A DNA stretch of 64,000 bases from Agapetus fuscipes (GCA_951799405.1 OX637335.1:21394342-21458341), one strand, 5' to 3'; positions 1 to 11,560 are shown, counted from the stretch's first letter. Translations and numbers: made by a program. Notes: generated by a model not told the origin, from the letters alone.

Positions 1-152
1 GGCACGCCTCTTTTATCGTGGCGTTGCTTTTACTTCACGGCAAGGCCTCCCACCACTTGAGAAAAAAAAATGCTTTGCATGAGCGTCCATGTACTGTGGG
101 TCTTTCTGACACATACAGGACGGGTATGAGGAGGGTTTGAGCATATCCAAAA
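1..152 (+). mobile_element. R1-like LINE 3' UTR fragment (copy 1, cut by window edge)
   Basis: This stretch is a diverged copy of sequence that also occurs at 13069-13231 and 51440-51600. Shared landmarks are 'ggcacgcctc', 'cttcacgg', 'ccacttgaga', 'gcatgagcgtccatgt' and 'aggacgggtatgaggaggg'. At 12.6-13.2 kb the same sequence directly follows a decayed reverse-transcriptase C-terminus, so it is inferred to be the 3' untranslated tail of that retrotransposon. The left end is cut by the window. Confidence 0.6.
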
Positions 153-1266
153 AGGAGCGTCACGATTACCCAAATTTCAAAAAATCACACTCTTTCACAA
201 TCACAATCACACACTGTTACTCTTGTGAACACAAGAGTAAAATAAATAAAAACGTTGTGTAAAAATACTCCAGCTTGCACTTTTTGTAGTCACAAAACAA
301 TTTCAAGTGAATATATTGGGGGCTCTGTGGTTGTCTGTGCATTTAAAACCTGGGCTGTGAAAAAAATTTAGGTTGAATTTTTTTTGAAGTGTATTTTATT
401 ATGATTTTTGCGGGGTGACTTATTTTTACACAATTCATTTCAGATACTGTTTTAACAGAGTCACATTACACCTTAACACTACAACGGTCAGTTCGCTTCT
501 CCCTGGTTACAGAGAACTTTGGTCCTTATTTATAGTAAGACTAATTATAATTATAATACATAAGAAGATAATTCTCGAATCATTGAGCATTGAAAAATGC
601 AAGACTTTCCTAGAGCACCAAACACTCGACCTAGAAGAGGGGGCCCAGGTCCAAACGTACCGCTCGAACCGCCCTTAATTCGGTCCTGATTATTTATATG
701 AGTCGTATACAACCAAAATCGGCAATCTAGGATGTAATAACAAAATCAGATTTATGTAATCAGGCATATGAATACACTGAAAAATGACATTATTTTTGCT
801 TCTGTATATTTATCCCGTTTTCGGAAAATAATACTAAATTGCCTCCTTTGGTTCTGTGTTTCTCGCATGTACAATTTATACGATTAATGAGAGGGTTCGG
901 ACACTTAATGAAGCATTTCTCAACAATATGCAGCCAGAAATAAAGCTGCGACTGTCATTAATAACTCATTTAGTTTTTTGTACTTTCAGTTGTGACTTGG
1001 CTCATTGCTGTTATTAAGTGTACAATTTATTTTGAAATGATTTCCAAGATTCAAAGAAACAATTTTTTATGCCATAGCTTTTGGTTTATGAAGTCGTCTT
1101 TTTTTGGAAATCTCGTCTTCTCTACGTTTCACTTGTATCTACGATGAGCATCATTAGTGGCAATCTGACACGGTTGATAGATACAACGCAAATGAAAATT
1201 TCTCGCTTTTCTCGTTGAAAAAATGAGTATCACAGAAAAAAAATGCGTCAATTATTGGATAGTGCT
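153..1266. other. AT-rich stretch without recognisable gene
   Basis: Only short frames and homopolymer runs are visible. The 87-residue frame at 415-678 has no recognisable motif or composition bias and is treated as chance. No repeat family described elsewhere in the window is recognised here. Confidence 0.5.
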
Positions 1267-1475
1267 TTCCTTGACTTATTGGTTAGTATAAGACTGACCA
1301 CACGTACTGTAAAAAAAATCACTTTACCAATTTCACTCCTGTTTCAGAGAAGGTCTGCAAAAGTCGTAGGTCTTGGATTCATTTGAGAGAAATGCACATG
1401 CAACATGTATAACAAGCAAGATTATTTAAGCGGAAAGTAACACGTATTTGTGGGCGTGCATTAAATATGAACATT
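1267..1475 (+). mobile_element. SINE-A copy, divergent
   Basis: It starts with the family head 'ttccttgacttat.ggtta', followed by the TGTTTCAG hairpin block and the 'catgcaacatgt' block, but it is strongly diverged and lacks the TTAGA tail. Orientation follows the better copies at 10645 and 54829. Confidence 0.55.
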
Positions 1476-1499
1476 AAATTAATAATGGTAAGATAAAAC

Positions 1500-1627
1500 G
1501 CAAAGTTTTTCTTCACGAGTTGATTTATTTCCTCGAGCGCTTTCAATGCTACAACATCATTTTCAAGAAGACAACATCTAAAGTGCTCGAGGGAAGAAAA
1601 GTTGTGTTTTTTTTTTACTTTATTCAT
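1500..1627. repeat. Foldback repeat remnant with hammerhead-like core
   Basis: The block 'tttcctcgagcgctttc' on the left is opposed by 'aaagtgctcgagggaa' on the right. Read on the minus strand it contains TTGAAAA, a short stem (AATG/CATT) and GAAAGCGCTCGAGG. This is the same layout as the core in the 7.7-8.2 kb palindrome. The same words occur at 44505-44545 and 54400-54430. It is probably a remnant of a Penelope-type terminal repeat. Confidence 0.4.
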
Positions 1628-2600
1628 TTAATACATCTGTACCTTAGAGCATAAACAACGGGAGTCCACTTTTTTGCGTTTTTGGGTTAATGATGCAGAA
1701 ATTATTATAATTAGGTGTTCTATAAGTAGTAAAAATATTGGAGTCCTCGGACTCATAGTTACTGAGATATCAAGTGTAATAAATATGGGATGCACATATA
1801 AATGCGAGCATAAACCACGGAAGTTCCACATACGTTGTTCACATTACTTCACATTAAATAAATATTGATAAATGAAGATAAACAGTTTTTACAGATCAAA
1901 AATATCTTATCTAGTTTAGAAGTTATGATGGTTTTATAAAAGTGCACATTTTAACTAAAACTCGTCTCCTGCACATTTTACTAAATGTGACTACCGTTGC
2001 TTATGCTCTAAGGTACAGATATGAATCTTCACAATGTCAAAACACAAACCCTTCCACTTTGACTTCTGTCTTAAAATGTAAAAAGATACTTACAGTTCAC
2101 GTTTTAGATGTTAGTACAGAATAAGTTGGAATGAAATGTTTATTATTCTTAAGCTGTATCAAGCAAGATGAACTATTTATTTTCTTAAAATACCGTTCAA
2201 GTAAAGCATTAAGTAAACATTATCCTTAAGGTTCATGCAATGAAGAGCGGCTCTTCATTGACTAACGCTTAAATCAATAAAATTTGTTTTAATTCATCTG
2301 ATACTTGGTTTCAATCGAGACTAAACAAATATGAAATTTTCTCATATATATAAATAAATATTAATTCTTCTCAGGTTTTACAAGTTTGCTAACTGAAGAA
2401 CAGCGTCGTAGGACAGGCAGAATTAGTGGCAGAGATTGAAGGAGGCCAAGACTCGAATTGGGCCATAGCTCTATCGATAATGACGATTGTCCATTATTCG
2501 AAAATGTCCATAGTTTCTTGACTAATTGGTTGTATTGTTGTATATATTATATTTGTTTGATTTCTTTTCAAAGCGCCGTTTTCACTAGAATTAAGTCTCA
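1628..2600. other. AT-rich stretch without recognisable gene
   Basis: Open frames of 60-67 residues overlap on both strands and show no motif. 'ccttagagcataaacaacgg' near 1645 is loosely mirrored by 'cttatgctctaaggtac' at 2000-2016, which may mark the ends of an old foldback element. Nothing else is supported. Confidence 0.35.
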
Positions 2601-2608
2601 AGGGCCCT

Positions 2609-2785
2609 TTATTCCCGGTATGACCTTTCAAATAGGTGTGTCTTCAGATTCTTCCTGAAGCTTGCCCTGTCCTGTTCTTTCTTCACCTCAACCGGCAACT
2701 CGTTCCAAGCCATTGGGCCCGAAACTGAGAAAGCACGATCACCAAAGTTGGTTGAAGTTGCCCTAAGGGGAAGCTCATAATAGCT
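2609..2785 (-). pseudogene. CR1/L2-like LINE reverse transcriptase, C-terminal remnant
   Basis: The minus-strand reading gives FGDRAFSVSGPMAWNELP, then SFRKNLKTHLFERSY. This is the hallmark C-terminal end of CR1/L2-type non-LTR reverse transcriptases, and the same pattern occurs at 58.6 kb. Only about 50 codons remain. Upstream on that strand the frame runs into an oppositely oriented SINE-A copy (2793-2930), so the long open frame here is a chance fusion of two repeats. It has no host function. Confidence 0.8.
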
Positions 2786-2792
2786 CATAACT

Positions 2793-2930
2793 GGTTGGTA
2801 TGATACTGACCACCCATACTGTAAAAAATGGTCCACTTTGCCAATATCACCCCTGTTGCAGCGAAGAGTTTCAGGGCTTAATTGCAAGGTTCATTTGAGA
2901 TTGTTTTTTTATGTTGTTTGTAAATCTTTG
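2793..2930 (+). mobile_element. SINE-A copy, 5' half
   Basis: It matches the family from 'ggttggtatg' through 'accacccatactgtaaaaaa', 'cactttgcca' and the TTCATTTGAGATTG block, then loses similarity. It abuts the LINE remnant at 2609-2785, so it probably inserted into or beside it. Confidence 0.65.
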
Positions 2931-2934
2931 TATA

Positions 2935-5515
2935 AGCAACGAATATCTCATACAAAGCTTCTACATTGCCGTCTTCAGTTGGATGTATTTTGTGGTACAT
3001 ATATTGTTAAACAAATAGATTTAATTATTCCCTTTAATTTAAAGCTAAAATCCAAAATGAGGCTGTTCATTATAAACTAGGCTTTCCAAATCTCTAAAGG
3101 GTAATAATTACTATGGCAACGTGAGGAATATTAATGAGCTACGAACGTATTATTTTAATTTTTACTAAATTTATCCGTCTGGTGGGTAGCTCAAAGCTCG
3201 AGCGAACTCGTCTTAAAGAGATGTGGGTGGAATACTCAAAATTGGTTGATCGTTTTCGATCTTATTAAGAAGAGTGAACATTGTTTTGTTGGTGGTAAAT
3301 TCTAAGAACTGATTTTTAAACATGGTATCAGATCACAATGGTTATTTTAGCGCCCTTGGGGTGGCTAGTGCCACTATAAGGCGCAATTTAAAATCAGACA
3401 ATTATTATTGTATAATCCTAAGTAAGATTCGCATTTCACGCAAGTCCACAAGTTAAGAGGGCGCCTTCCAAATATGCCTTTAAGTTTTGACCTCTAATTG
3501 CTTCGGTTCCCGCACGCTGCGGCGCGCGCATCGACTCTACTCTCCTTGCACGCGCGACCACTCAAACTCAGATAAATCATAACATAAATGAAAGTGTTCA
3601 TTTTTGATAGTCATTATGGCTTATATTCTGCATTTTTATAATTTGGTATGTACCTCATACATTTGAGGAAAATGGATGTAGAATATAAGGTTAAAGGTGT
3701 ACATAGTATACTGCGTGTGATGCCTGCATACATTTTTTTACAGAGATAAATTTCATGTTTGCAAACTGTTACATACCTATTGTAAAAGTTAAAGTTCGAT
3801 TATACCGGTGGCATTTCACTTCGGGCCATTGAGATGTGAATTACATGCAAATAGTAAATAAACTCAACGCGATAAAATATATACTGTGCCGCTGTACAAC
3901 CAAATAATATTTCCATTTTTATTTATAATAAATTTACAGAATGATTTATTCGGTAAGCATTGTTTTTGTTTCTATCATAGCTCAAGGGTTTTATCAGTAG
4001 ACAGGCCGTTCAATTTATTAGAATATAGGGCAACATCTAAATCAGAATCTAAGTTGCATAGATATAGTACATTTAGGAACTTATATAACATGCATTTGTA
4101 CAAGTAGACACGTATAAGTTCGTGCTTACACATGCCGCAAATGGACCTACCTAGTAGTTAACAAAAGCACCAAATCCTTATTTAGACCTGTAGCATACAT
4201 AGTAAAAATATCCATGATCATCGCCGATATTTGTTCAAAATGGTACCTACAGAAAGAAGAAGAAGAATTCCTTGTTACGTTTTGCAAAAGTTTTATTATC
4301 GAAACAACCATTACATCGCATTAGATTCTATTATATTTTTCTTCTCTGCAGAGAAGTAGGTACCTAAAGTAAAAAAAAACATACGTGTAAACTAAACAAC
4401 AACGTTTAAAAAAAGAAGCAAACTGGAACGCTAACTAGGAACGCTATTTAAGTTTTCATACATTTGCGGGTAAAGGTACGTCAAAAGTATATATTATAAA
4501 GTAAATACTTGACGCAAGTGGCAAATCTATTCGAATCGAATATGTTTGTCTCGTTTCAACTCGAAGCGCTACCCGGCGCAAAATGTCAAGCCGTGGCGTG
4601 CAAGCCGTGGCAGCAAATATGTTTGCCTAACCAAATTACATTTTTCGGAAAGTAAAGGTTCCAAATCAATGAAAAATTTAACACTATTATTCATACACAT
4701 CAGAAGTTTTTACTGCCATTATAATAAAGAGTTGCAATCGCTTGACAGCACGATTCCGAAAAGTTTGCTCGATAAAAAAAACACGAAAAACTCTCTAATT
4801 TTTCACTTTTTTACTTGATTTTTTTCTTGTTTTCTGACATTTTAAAGCATAACATTACTTTATTTCATGGTAAACACGAAGAACTAAATCAAAAGGTAAA
4901 ATAAATGTGATAATAAAGACTTCGACAAAACAAAACATCTCAAGTTTGGAATAAGGAAGGGTAAATGCTTTAGTAATGTGGCATTCCACAATTTTTAAAT
5001 AAAAAAACCCTGAATGTATTTTTTAAATATCTGCACAAATGGTTTTTTATATTTGTTATTAGTTCTATCTTACAGACGGGCAAATACAATATAAGGCGTT
5101 AATCAAATTGTATCCAAATTTGAATCTTAGTTGCAAAGATATTTTACATTTGAAAACTCCTATAACATGCATTTCCACCAGAAGACATGTGGGTAACGCC
5201 GTTTAAATTTGTACCATAACTGTCGACCGGCAAGATTCAAGAAAACGAAAACATCGTGAGTTAAATTAAGGTCTATTCAAAATGACGGACAGGTTCGAAA
5301 AATTAGGTTTTTTTACATTTCGATATCTCATTTCTTTTTTCGACGACGAATACAAGATTTTATAGCAGTTCGTAAACACTGTTCAGTAAAAATATAAGAG
5401 CACCATTTTGAATGTCTATAAATATGAATGTTGTTTGTCTATGAATGTTTAATAAAAATATGAATACGCACATTTAATAACTACCTAAAATCGTTCGTTT
5501 ATTGTATTTCAATAA
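2935..5515. other. Long stretch with no supported gene
   Basis: About 2.6 kb of AT-rich sequence. The block at 3340-3400 contains 'ctataaggcgcaat' and 'agcgcccttgg', resembling an inverted CR1/L2-like 3' end. A GC-rich island lies at 3500-3560 ('cacgctgcggcgcgcgcatc'). At 4587-4615 the word 'caagccgtggc' is repeated in tandem. The 90-residue frame at 4546-4818 has no recognisable domain. Confidence 0.4.
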
Positions 5516-5518
5516 GTT

Positions 5519-5745
5519 TCCTTGACTTATAGGTTAGTATGAAGCTGACCACTCATACTGTAAAAAATGGTTCACTTTACCAATGTTACCATTGTGTCAG
5601 GTAAGGTCGGCAAGAGTTGCAGGGTTTATGTTCATTTGAGATTGGGTTTTATATTGTAGGTTCACATGCAGCATGTTTAAGTACGAACTTAAAGTCTTAA
5701 ATGCAATATATTTTTGTAACTTAGATTATAGATTATCATAGATTT
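5519..5745 (+). mobile_element. SINE-A copy, nearly full length
   Basis: Head 'ttccttgacttataggttag', central hairpin block, 'catgcagcatgt' block and terminal 'aacttagattatagatt' are all present in order. The tail runs into TTAGA-like short repeats. Confidence 0.75.
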
Positions 5746-6844
5746 AGATAGATAGGCAATGGTTTTTTTGCGTACATTTTTCACAGTATCCAGCACCGAT
5801 ATAAAAATTAGGTACCTCTGTGGTCCAAATTTCATTTAATCGTTTAGCCCACAGATCACGGAATAAACCTTTTTGCTATTTTGAATAACAAACATCAAAC
5901 GGTGCATTTAAAATATTAATAGCATGTAGTAAGGTTGATTAGATAGTTTTATGTTTCAATTAGGTACGTAAATGTTATTTGTTAGTCAACCATAAATTAA
6001 CGGTAAGTAGGTGTATTTTTTTAAACCTACGTGAATACACCTTAATACTGGTAACATACGGTAAAGATTGTAAATAAAAAACCGCCAGACATTACCTTAA
6101 ACTTGTGGCATTTGAAAAATAATACTGTCAGCAATGATAAAAACATACAATCATTAGAAGAATTAATGGATCTAAGTAAAAAATATACAACTGACAACAT
6201 ATTCGAATACATACCTTAATAATGCCAAGCTAACTTCCACTCAAAACATTCACGACAAATTCCCGAGTCTGATGTAAACGTTCTCAGAAGAAAATGAAGG
6301 TATCGAATGAGTTTTTTTGTGTTGTCCATACAACATCAAAGAGTTACCATACGTGAAGAAATACTTAAGATTGCAAGATTTTTGTCAGTTCCAATGGAAT
6401 TGGTAACATACTAAAAGAAAAATTTCGGAGCCAAAAATGGAGACAACCCTTAGCAATCAATATTTCGTGTTTAAATAAGTAAATATTATTGTGGCTAGTA
6501 CAGAAAATGAAAGATACGTTACTAAGGTATATGCAAAAATACTCAACTTTAAAAACGTTTGACTATTTTGATCGTATCATGCCATCAAAGGGTCAAAAAC
6601 GGGTTGCGGACATGTAAAATTTGTATGGGAATGGAAAAAAGGCGTTTTTGTTTTATTTTTTAATTACATCGCCACTTAATGCTTTTTGCAGTTTTTTTTT
6701 GTATTTCGATACGCTTCTTATTTACTTTACTCTGATAATTTTAGAATTCAGTAGAGATCACCAGTTTTTATGAAAAAGCTGAAAATCGTTAGGGGACACA
6801 CGCACAAGACAAAAGGTACAAATTTCGACGGCGATACCCATGTA
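5746..6844. other. AT-rich stretch without recognisable gene
   Basis: Only short frames, several 'taggtacg' and 'aggtacctc' words, and A/T runs are seen. No splice-flanked coding block or known repeat family is recognised. Confidence 0.4.
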
Positions 6845-6849
6845 TAAGG

Positions 6850-6974
6850 AGAACATAAAAACCCAATCTCAAAATAACATAAGCTCTGCAACTCTTGCCG
6901 ACCTTCCCTAGAACAGGGGTGACATTCGTAAAGTGAACTATTATTTACAGTATGGGTGGTCAGCCTCATACCAC
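6850..6974 (-). mobile_element. SINE-A copy, 5' half
   Basis: The reverse complement of the family head: 'cagtatgggtggtcagcctc' near the right end, then 'aggggtgacatt' and 'gaacataaaaacccaatctc' leftwards. The tail half is missing. Confidence 0.65.
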
Positions 6975-7365
6975 CCTTTTATACAAATTAAAATATTTTT
7001 GAGAATAAAGCCTACCTTTCACGGTATGCTACGAGCCGTACCTGATTGTCATAATATTATATCATTGTACTGACTGCTTGACATCAGCAATAATAATAAT
7101 TCCGTGGTGGGTAGCGTAGGGCTTGCGTGAATCATAATATCTCACTGGCGCTGCCTGGCCTCGAGTATATAATAATTATAAACTCCCCTCGATTGCGTAA
7201 ATCGAAAATGAATGAAATATACGACGGCACGTCTTGATTATGTTTTTTTTTTTTTTCGATTTAGACAATCGAGATAAGTTTACACAAGTTACACTCGGGA
7301 TACTGCTGCCATGATCTATGGTAACTGAAGCTTCAAGAGTTGAGAAGTTGTGACCGTGATCTGCG

Positions 7366-7422
7366 TGATACACACAAAAACAGCGCTCACCAAATAAATC
7401 ATCTTATTATTATATCTGCTAT
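7366..7422 (+). mobile_element. SINE-C 3' end fragment
   Basis: 'gatacacacaaaaacagcgc', 'caccaaataaatcat' and a TTATTATTAT tail match the 3' end of the SINE-C copy at 55217-55512. Confidence 0.6.
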
Positions 7423-7720
7423 GAGCATTTTCAGCGCCATTATGTAAATACATTTTTGTAGTAATCACGTTCATTTGTGCATACGTGTATAGTTCAATAA
7501 TGCAAAAAAAAAACATGGGAATGATCATATGGAAGTAGAAAAATTTACCTTTTTTTTCTAAAAAATCTTCGATTACTTTTTATATTATAGTATTTTTGTT
7601 TTCGTAATCCCATATTTTCTAAAAAAAAACGAAAGACATTTTTGATTAATTGACACACATTTATACAAATAATATTTTAGACTTTTTAAAGTTTGTGTAT
7701 TCACACAGTGAAAATTCATT

Positions 7721-8235
7721 TTTATAAATAATTATAAAAAATTATAAAAAACACAGAGTTTTATTTTCACAAATTGAGTATTTATTTCCCTCAAGTACTT
7801 CGACTTATTCACGTCATTATCAAGAGGATACTAAATTACAAAAATTGACAAGACAAAAACCATAGAGAAATAAAATAAAAATAATGATTTAGGTACGACA
7901 AATAGGTACAATAAGGAAATGACACATATTATAATTACAATATTATATAACGTTTTACAGTATTACAGTATTATAGATTTCTCTATGGTTTTTTGTTTTG
8001 TCAATTTGTTATATCATTATATAATATTGTAATTATAATATGTGTCATTTCCTTATTGTACCTATTTGTCGTACCTAAATCATTATTTTTATTTTATTTC
8101 TCTATGGTTTTTGTCTTGTCAATTTTTGTAATTTAGTTTCCTCTTGATAATGACGTGAATAAGTCGAAAGTACTTGAGGGAAATAAATACTCAATTTGTG
8201 AAAATAAAACTCTGTGTTTTTTATAATTATTTATA
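7721..8235. repeat. 515-bp near-perfect palindrome (Penelope-like or foldback element)
   Basis: The left arm (7721-7950) and right arm (8017-8235) are reverse complements over about 220 bp, differing by a local 'ttataaaaaa' duplication in the left arm. The 66-bp spacer contains a further partial copy of the arm ('tctctatggttttttg'). Each arm carries TTGATAA, a short stem GAC/GTC, GAAAG, and flanking arms TTTCCTC/GAGGGAAA, which is a hammerhead-like layout. Related single-arm sequence occurs at 44455-44560. Near identity of the arms suggests recent formation or ongoing gene conversion. Confidence 0.8.
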
Positions 8236-8239
8236 ATAA

Positions 8240-9515
8240 TATTTTACGTGAAGAAAATATTTTTATATACTCATCGGGTTTTTTTATTTGAAGCCTGTAT
8301 TCTTTTTCTGCAGGTTTAGAATTCATGCGGAGCAAACAGACGTCCTCTCGCCTTCACAGTTCGCGCCAGACTGGCGAGAACGCCAAGCGAGCCACTGGGT
8401 TTTTCTGTTAAATTTCGGCCATACAAAATTTATATGGGATTTTTGAAGCTGTTTTGTTTATTTTATTTTGTAAAATTTACATGCATTATTACGAAAAAAA
8501 AATGCGGGCAATTTTGAGTTTGATTAATATACTTACCATTTGTATATATTTTTTGTATCCTTTCATAAAACAAATTCAAGTTATTCATTAAACCCAGATA
8601 GCATTATTTCGAAATATTTCATAAGTTTGTGTTGATTTTGACAGAATTCAAATATCTTTTATAATTTTTGGAAACCGGCAATCTGTAAAGTATACATTTC
8701 TTTATTTTATTTTGACAGTAAAAGATTTAAAAAATAAAGTAAACATAGTAGACATTTAAAACCCAGAACAGCGTTTTGGTCTTATTCGCTCTATGGGAAA
8801 ATCATGTTTACATAGACTATGTAGTGTGTATGTACTTAGAAAATAAAAACCAAAATTTCGAATAAATATACACTTTGCAACTCTTGGCAATTTTCCCTGA
8901 AAAAGGGGTGACATTGGAAAAAATAAATAAGTCGAGGAAAAAATGTATTTGAATACTAACATTACATTATCATTCTTTGATTTTTCTTATTTAGTTCCGT
9001 GGAACATGTGCTACTATTGGAAAAACTCAAATAACCCTTATTTTTTGTAATGATTGATGAGTTTTGATGAGTTCTAATTCCAGCCTCCTTATTTTATGTT
9101 ACCGAAATGCCGTTGACCAAAAAGTCGTGTGGATGAAATGTCGTGTGACCGATTTGCAAATGGACGAACTGTCTGTAGACGACTTATCTTAGACCAATTT
9201 GTCATGACACGATTATTTACATATTTAACGAGGCAGTAGGCAGTGACTACTCCAATTTCCTTTTGAAACCAATAGACAATTACCCCCCAGTATATAATTA
9301 CTTTTTCGTCTACAACTGATATGTTGTTATTAGCGATTTTAATTATATTTTCCCTCCATCTGACTTGTGGTTAGATATTGATCTGATCTGTTTGCGTTTG
9401 CTATTACAGGAAGCTGCGACTATAAAATTAGAATTTTGATTAAATTTAGATTCAAATGAGTAGATGCCTACGATTATGATATTTATGTCTATAATAAAAT
9501 TCCGGTAATGTTTAC
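8240..9515. other. AT-rich stretch with scraps only
   Basis: A scrap of minus-oriented SINE-A lies at about 8874-8921 ('tgcaactcttggcaa', 'aaaggggtgacattgg'). At 9118-9212 degenerate words such as 'gtcgtgtggatgaaatgtcg' resemble the 16-bp minisatellite unit of 52.4 kb. A short GC-rich block lies at 8340-8400. No gene is recognised. Confidence 0.4.
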
Positions 9516-9517
9516 TT

Positions 9518-9640
9518 GACCTTGACAATATATGAGTACCAGCCCCCTCGAGAACTTGGAAACTCGCCCAGAAGTGGTTGGCGTAAGGTTATGGATAGGT
9601 TTACTCGCCACATGCTAACCCTTCGGGGAGACGCGGCAAG
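9518..9640 (+). mobile_element. SINE-B internal fragment
   Basis: 'tgagtaccagccccctcgag', 'agaagtggttggcgtaagg', 'actcgccacatgc' and 'cccttcgggga' match the body of full-length SINE-B at 42448-42774. Both the tRNA-like head and the TTGCGT tail are missing. Confidence 0.7.
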
Positions 9641-9790
9641 GGGTACTGTACTGTACTGTACTGTATCCTGCCGCCGTTCCACTAGGGGTGGCCGGTACCT
9701 CCGCAGATTCGTCTCCACTTTTTTCTGTCCTTGCATACCTCTTTCATCTCTTCAACATTCATCACTTTCTTCATACATACTTTTCTCTTA
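9641..9790 (-). pseudogene. LINE reverse transcriptase extreme C-terminus with CAGTA tail
   Basis: On the minus strand this reads MKEVCKDRKKWRRICGG followed by a short 3' region and a (CAGTA)n tail at 9647-9668. Parallel copies lie at 33890-34030 (-), 61838-61935 (-) and 62265-62480 (+), and the last is joined to more upstream reverse-transcriptase sequence. It is a 5'-truncated, dead copy. Confidence 0.6.
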
Positions 9791-9900
9791 TTCTCACTCT
9801 GCAGGTTCCATTCTCTCGCAATCTCACCTATTTGTGACACTATATGACAGTATATTTTATAGGTGACACTATTATATTTAACTAAGTTGTGAGCTGTGTG

Positions 9901-10082
9901 ATCTAAGTTGCAAATATATAGATTACCATTTGAAATTCATATTAAATGCATGCCCACAAAAACAGACGTGTAAGTTCGCGCTTACAATGCTGCATTTGCA
10001 CTAATAGATTAAAATCCAAACCTCGAATGAACATAAGTAAGTTTTGCAGACCTTCCCTGCAGCAGGGGTGACATTGGTAACG
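9901..10082 (-). mobile_element. SINE-A copy, 5' part truncated
   Basis: 'gatctaagttgcaaatatat', 'catgcccacaaaaacagacg', 'gttcgcgcttaca' and 'gcaggggtgacattgg' match the reverse complement of the family. The head beyond the hairpin block is lost. Confidence 0.65.
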
Positions 10083-10119
10083 TCCTCATTGATTACTGCT
10101 AAAAAATTCAAAAGCTTGA

Positions 10120-10300
10120 AGGTGTCTGACTGCACGAACCTCATCCCAGCAAAGCGAAGCCATTCCGGAAGGGGACGGTTCCAATTACCCTGAATTTGAT
10201 TCGGCCGTGTTTATTGGATGAATAATTCAGTTATCAAATGGGATTCCCGGGGCGGACTGGACGTCACTTATTATGTCGACTGAAAATTGGATTTAATGGG
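10120..10300. other. GC-richer unique block, function unknown
   Basis: This block stands out from its AT-rich surroundings ('agcgaagccattccggaagg', 'ttcccggggcggactggacg') and is not repeated in the window. No open frame with splice sites is convincing. It could be a conserved noncoding element or an unrecognised repeat. Confidence 0.25.
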
Positions 10301-10644
10301 AATTTGTATTTTTTTTTTTTGTATTTGACATTGTAACTACGGGTCTGGTCGCTCGTTAGACTGACGGAGTTTTTAATGAGAATGTTTCATATTTTTATTT
10401 TTTATTTGGAAGGTCTGCAATTTTTTGAAAGAGGATCATTCGAATATGAAAGCTGAAATAAACACTTTATTTAATTTAACTGGTTTTCTGTAGAGTCGTA
10501 ATCTTAATAAATTAAATAGATGGATAGGTAATTTTTGTATTTTATAATTTTGAATTTGGATAAATGTACAATTGCATATTTTTTTCAAGAATCTTGTAGT
10601 GTTATTATAATTTTAATAATTTTATTGAATGTTTTTATTGAATG

Positions 10645-10908
10645 TTCCTTGACTTATAGGTTGGTATGCGGCTGACCACCCATACTGTAAAAAAATGGTT
10701 CACTTTGCCAATGTCACCCCTGTTTCAGGGAAGGACGGCAAGAGTTGCAGGGCTTATGTTCATTTGAGATTGGGTTTTTATATTGCAGGTCCACATGCGG
10801 CATGTGTTAGCGCGAAATTATACATGTCTGCTTGTGGGAATGCATTTAATATAAATCTTGAATGATATATATCTTTGCAGCTTAGATTAGATTAGATTAG
10901 ATTAGATT
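10645..10908 (+). mobile_element. SINE-A, full-length copy
   Basis: A complete copy running from 'ttccttgacttataggttgg' through 'gctgaccacccatactg', 'atgtcacccctgtttcaggg', 'cacatgcggcatgtg', 'tctgcttgtgggaatgcatt' and 'tttgcagcttag', ending in a perfect (ATTAG)n run. Internal self-complementary words (CCCTGTTTCAGGG, CATGCGGCATG) suggest a structured RNA. No tRNA A and B boxes are obvious, so the source RNA is unknown. Confidence 0.8.
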
Positions 10909-10936
10909 TATCTAAATTATTATATTATTATATATA

Positions 10937-10960
10937 TTCCTTGACTTATAGGTTGGTATG
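10937..10960 (+). repeat. Orphan 24-bp SINE-A head, tandem with next copy
   Basis: The first 24 bases of SINE-A ('ttccttgacttataggttgg...') are followed immediately by a second, complete copy of the same head. This is a head-only duplication, produced either by slippage or by insertion of one copy into another. Confidence 0.7.
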
Positions 10961-10962
10961 AA

Positions 10963-11215
10963 TTCCTTGACTTATAGGTTGGTATGAGGCTGACCACCCA
11001 TACTGTAAAAAATGGTTCACTTTGCCAATGTCACCCCTGTTTCAGGGAAGGTCGGCAAAAGTTGTGGGGCTTATGTTCATTTGAGGTTTGGATTTTATTT
11101 GTAAATACACATTCAGCATTTGTAAGCGCGAACTACACTTGTTGGTTTGTGGGCATACATCTGAGAGCTTTAAATGAATATATCCTTGCAACTTAGATTA
11201 TAGATTATTATATAT
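10963..11215 (+). mobile_element. SINE-A copy, full length
   Basis: Head, hairpin block and tail 'gcaacttagattatagatta' are present. The middle ('acacattcagcatttgtaag', 'ggcatacatctgagagcttt') matches the copies at 27366 and 47288 more closely than the copy at 10645, which indicates a separate subfamily. Confidence 0.75.
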
Positions 11216-11299
11216 TATAGATTATAATGTAATTTTATTGAATGACCACACTATTTGATTATATTGCTTTTTGGTACCATTGTGACTTTTATTTCGAAA

Positions 11300-11345
11300 T
11301 TTTAATACCTGACGATGATTATAGATCGAAAACGTGTGTAAAAAA
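11300..11345 (+). ncRNA. Hammerhead-like ribozyme core
   Basis: CTGACGA (11309-11315) is followed by a short hairpin (GAT/ATC) and GAAAAC (11328-11333). Flanking 'attttaatac' and 'gtgtgtaaaa' can pair weakly as stem I. The core order CUGANGA, stem II, GAAA is that of hammerhead ribozymes, which are known in Penelope-like retroelements. Activity is not shown, and stem III is minimal. Confidence 0.45.
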
Positions 11346-11481
11346 TAAAAAAAATAAAAAAATAATGGTATACGTGAAAATAAAACAGTGCTTAATTTGA
11401 ATCCTAAAAATTAACGAATTATTGAATAAGAATTTTCAGTGTTAATGCACAAACAATACAAAATATAATTAAATATTATTT

Positions 11482-11560
11482 AGTGCTCCGCCGGGGCTCT
11501 AAATTACTACCTTCCAAGCACGAGTTCGAAGCGTTTACCACTAGACTACGCACCGGTTAA
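11482..11560 (-). mobile_element. SINE-C tRNA-like head fragment
   Basis: The reverse complement contains 'gtagtctagtggtaaacgc' (A box) and 'gcttcgaactcg' (degenerate B box), like the head of SINE-C at 55217. Only the head and about 10 further bases remain ('gctccgcc'). Confidence 0.55.

Noticed and set aside
2609..2887. A 92-residue frame as one gene
   Set aside because: It fuses a LINE remnant with an antisense SINE-A read-through.
10870..10910. ATTAG/TTAGA runs as telomere-like repeats
   Set aside because: They occur only as SINE-A tails (and one orphan at 18290) and differ from the arthropod TTAGG repeat.
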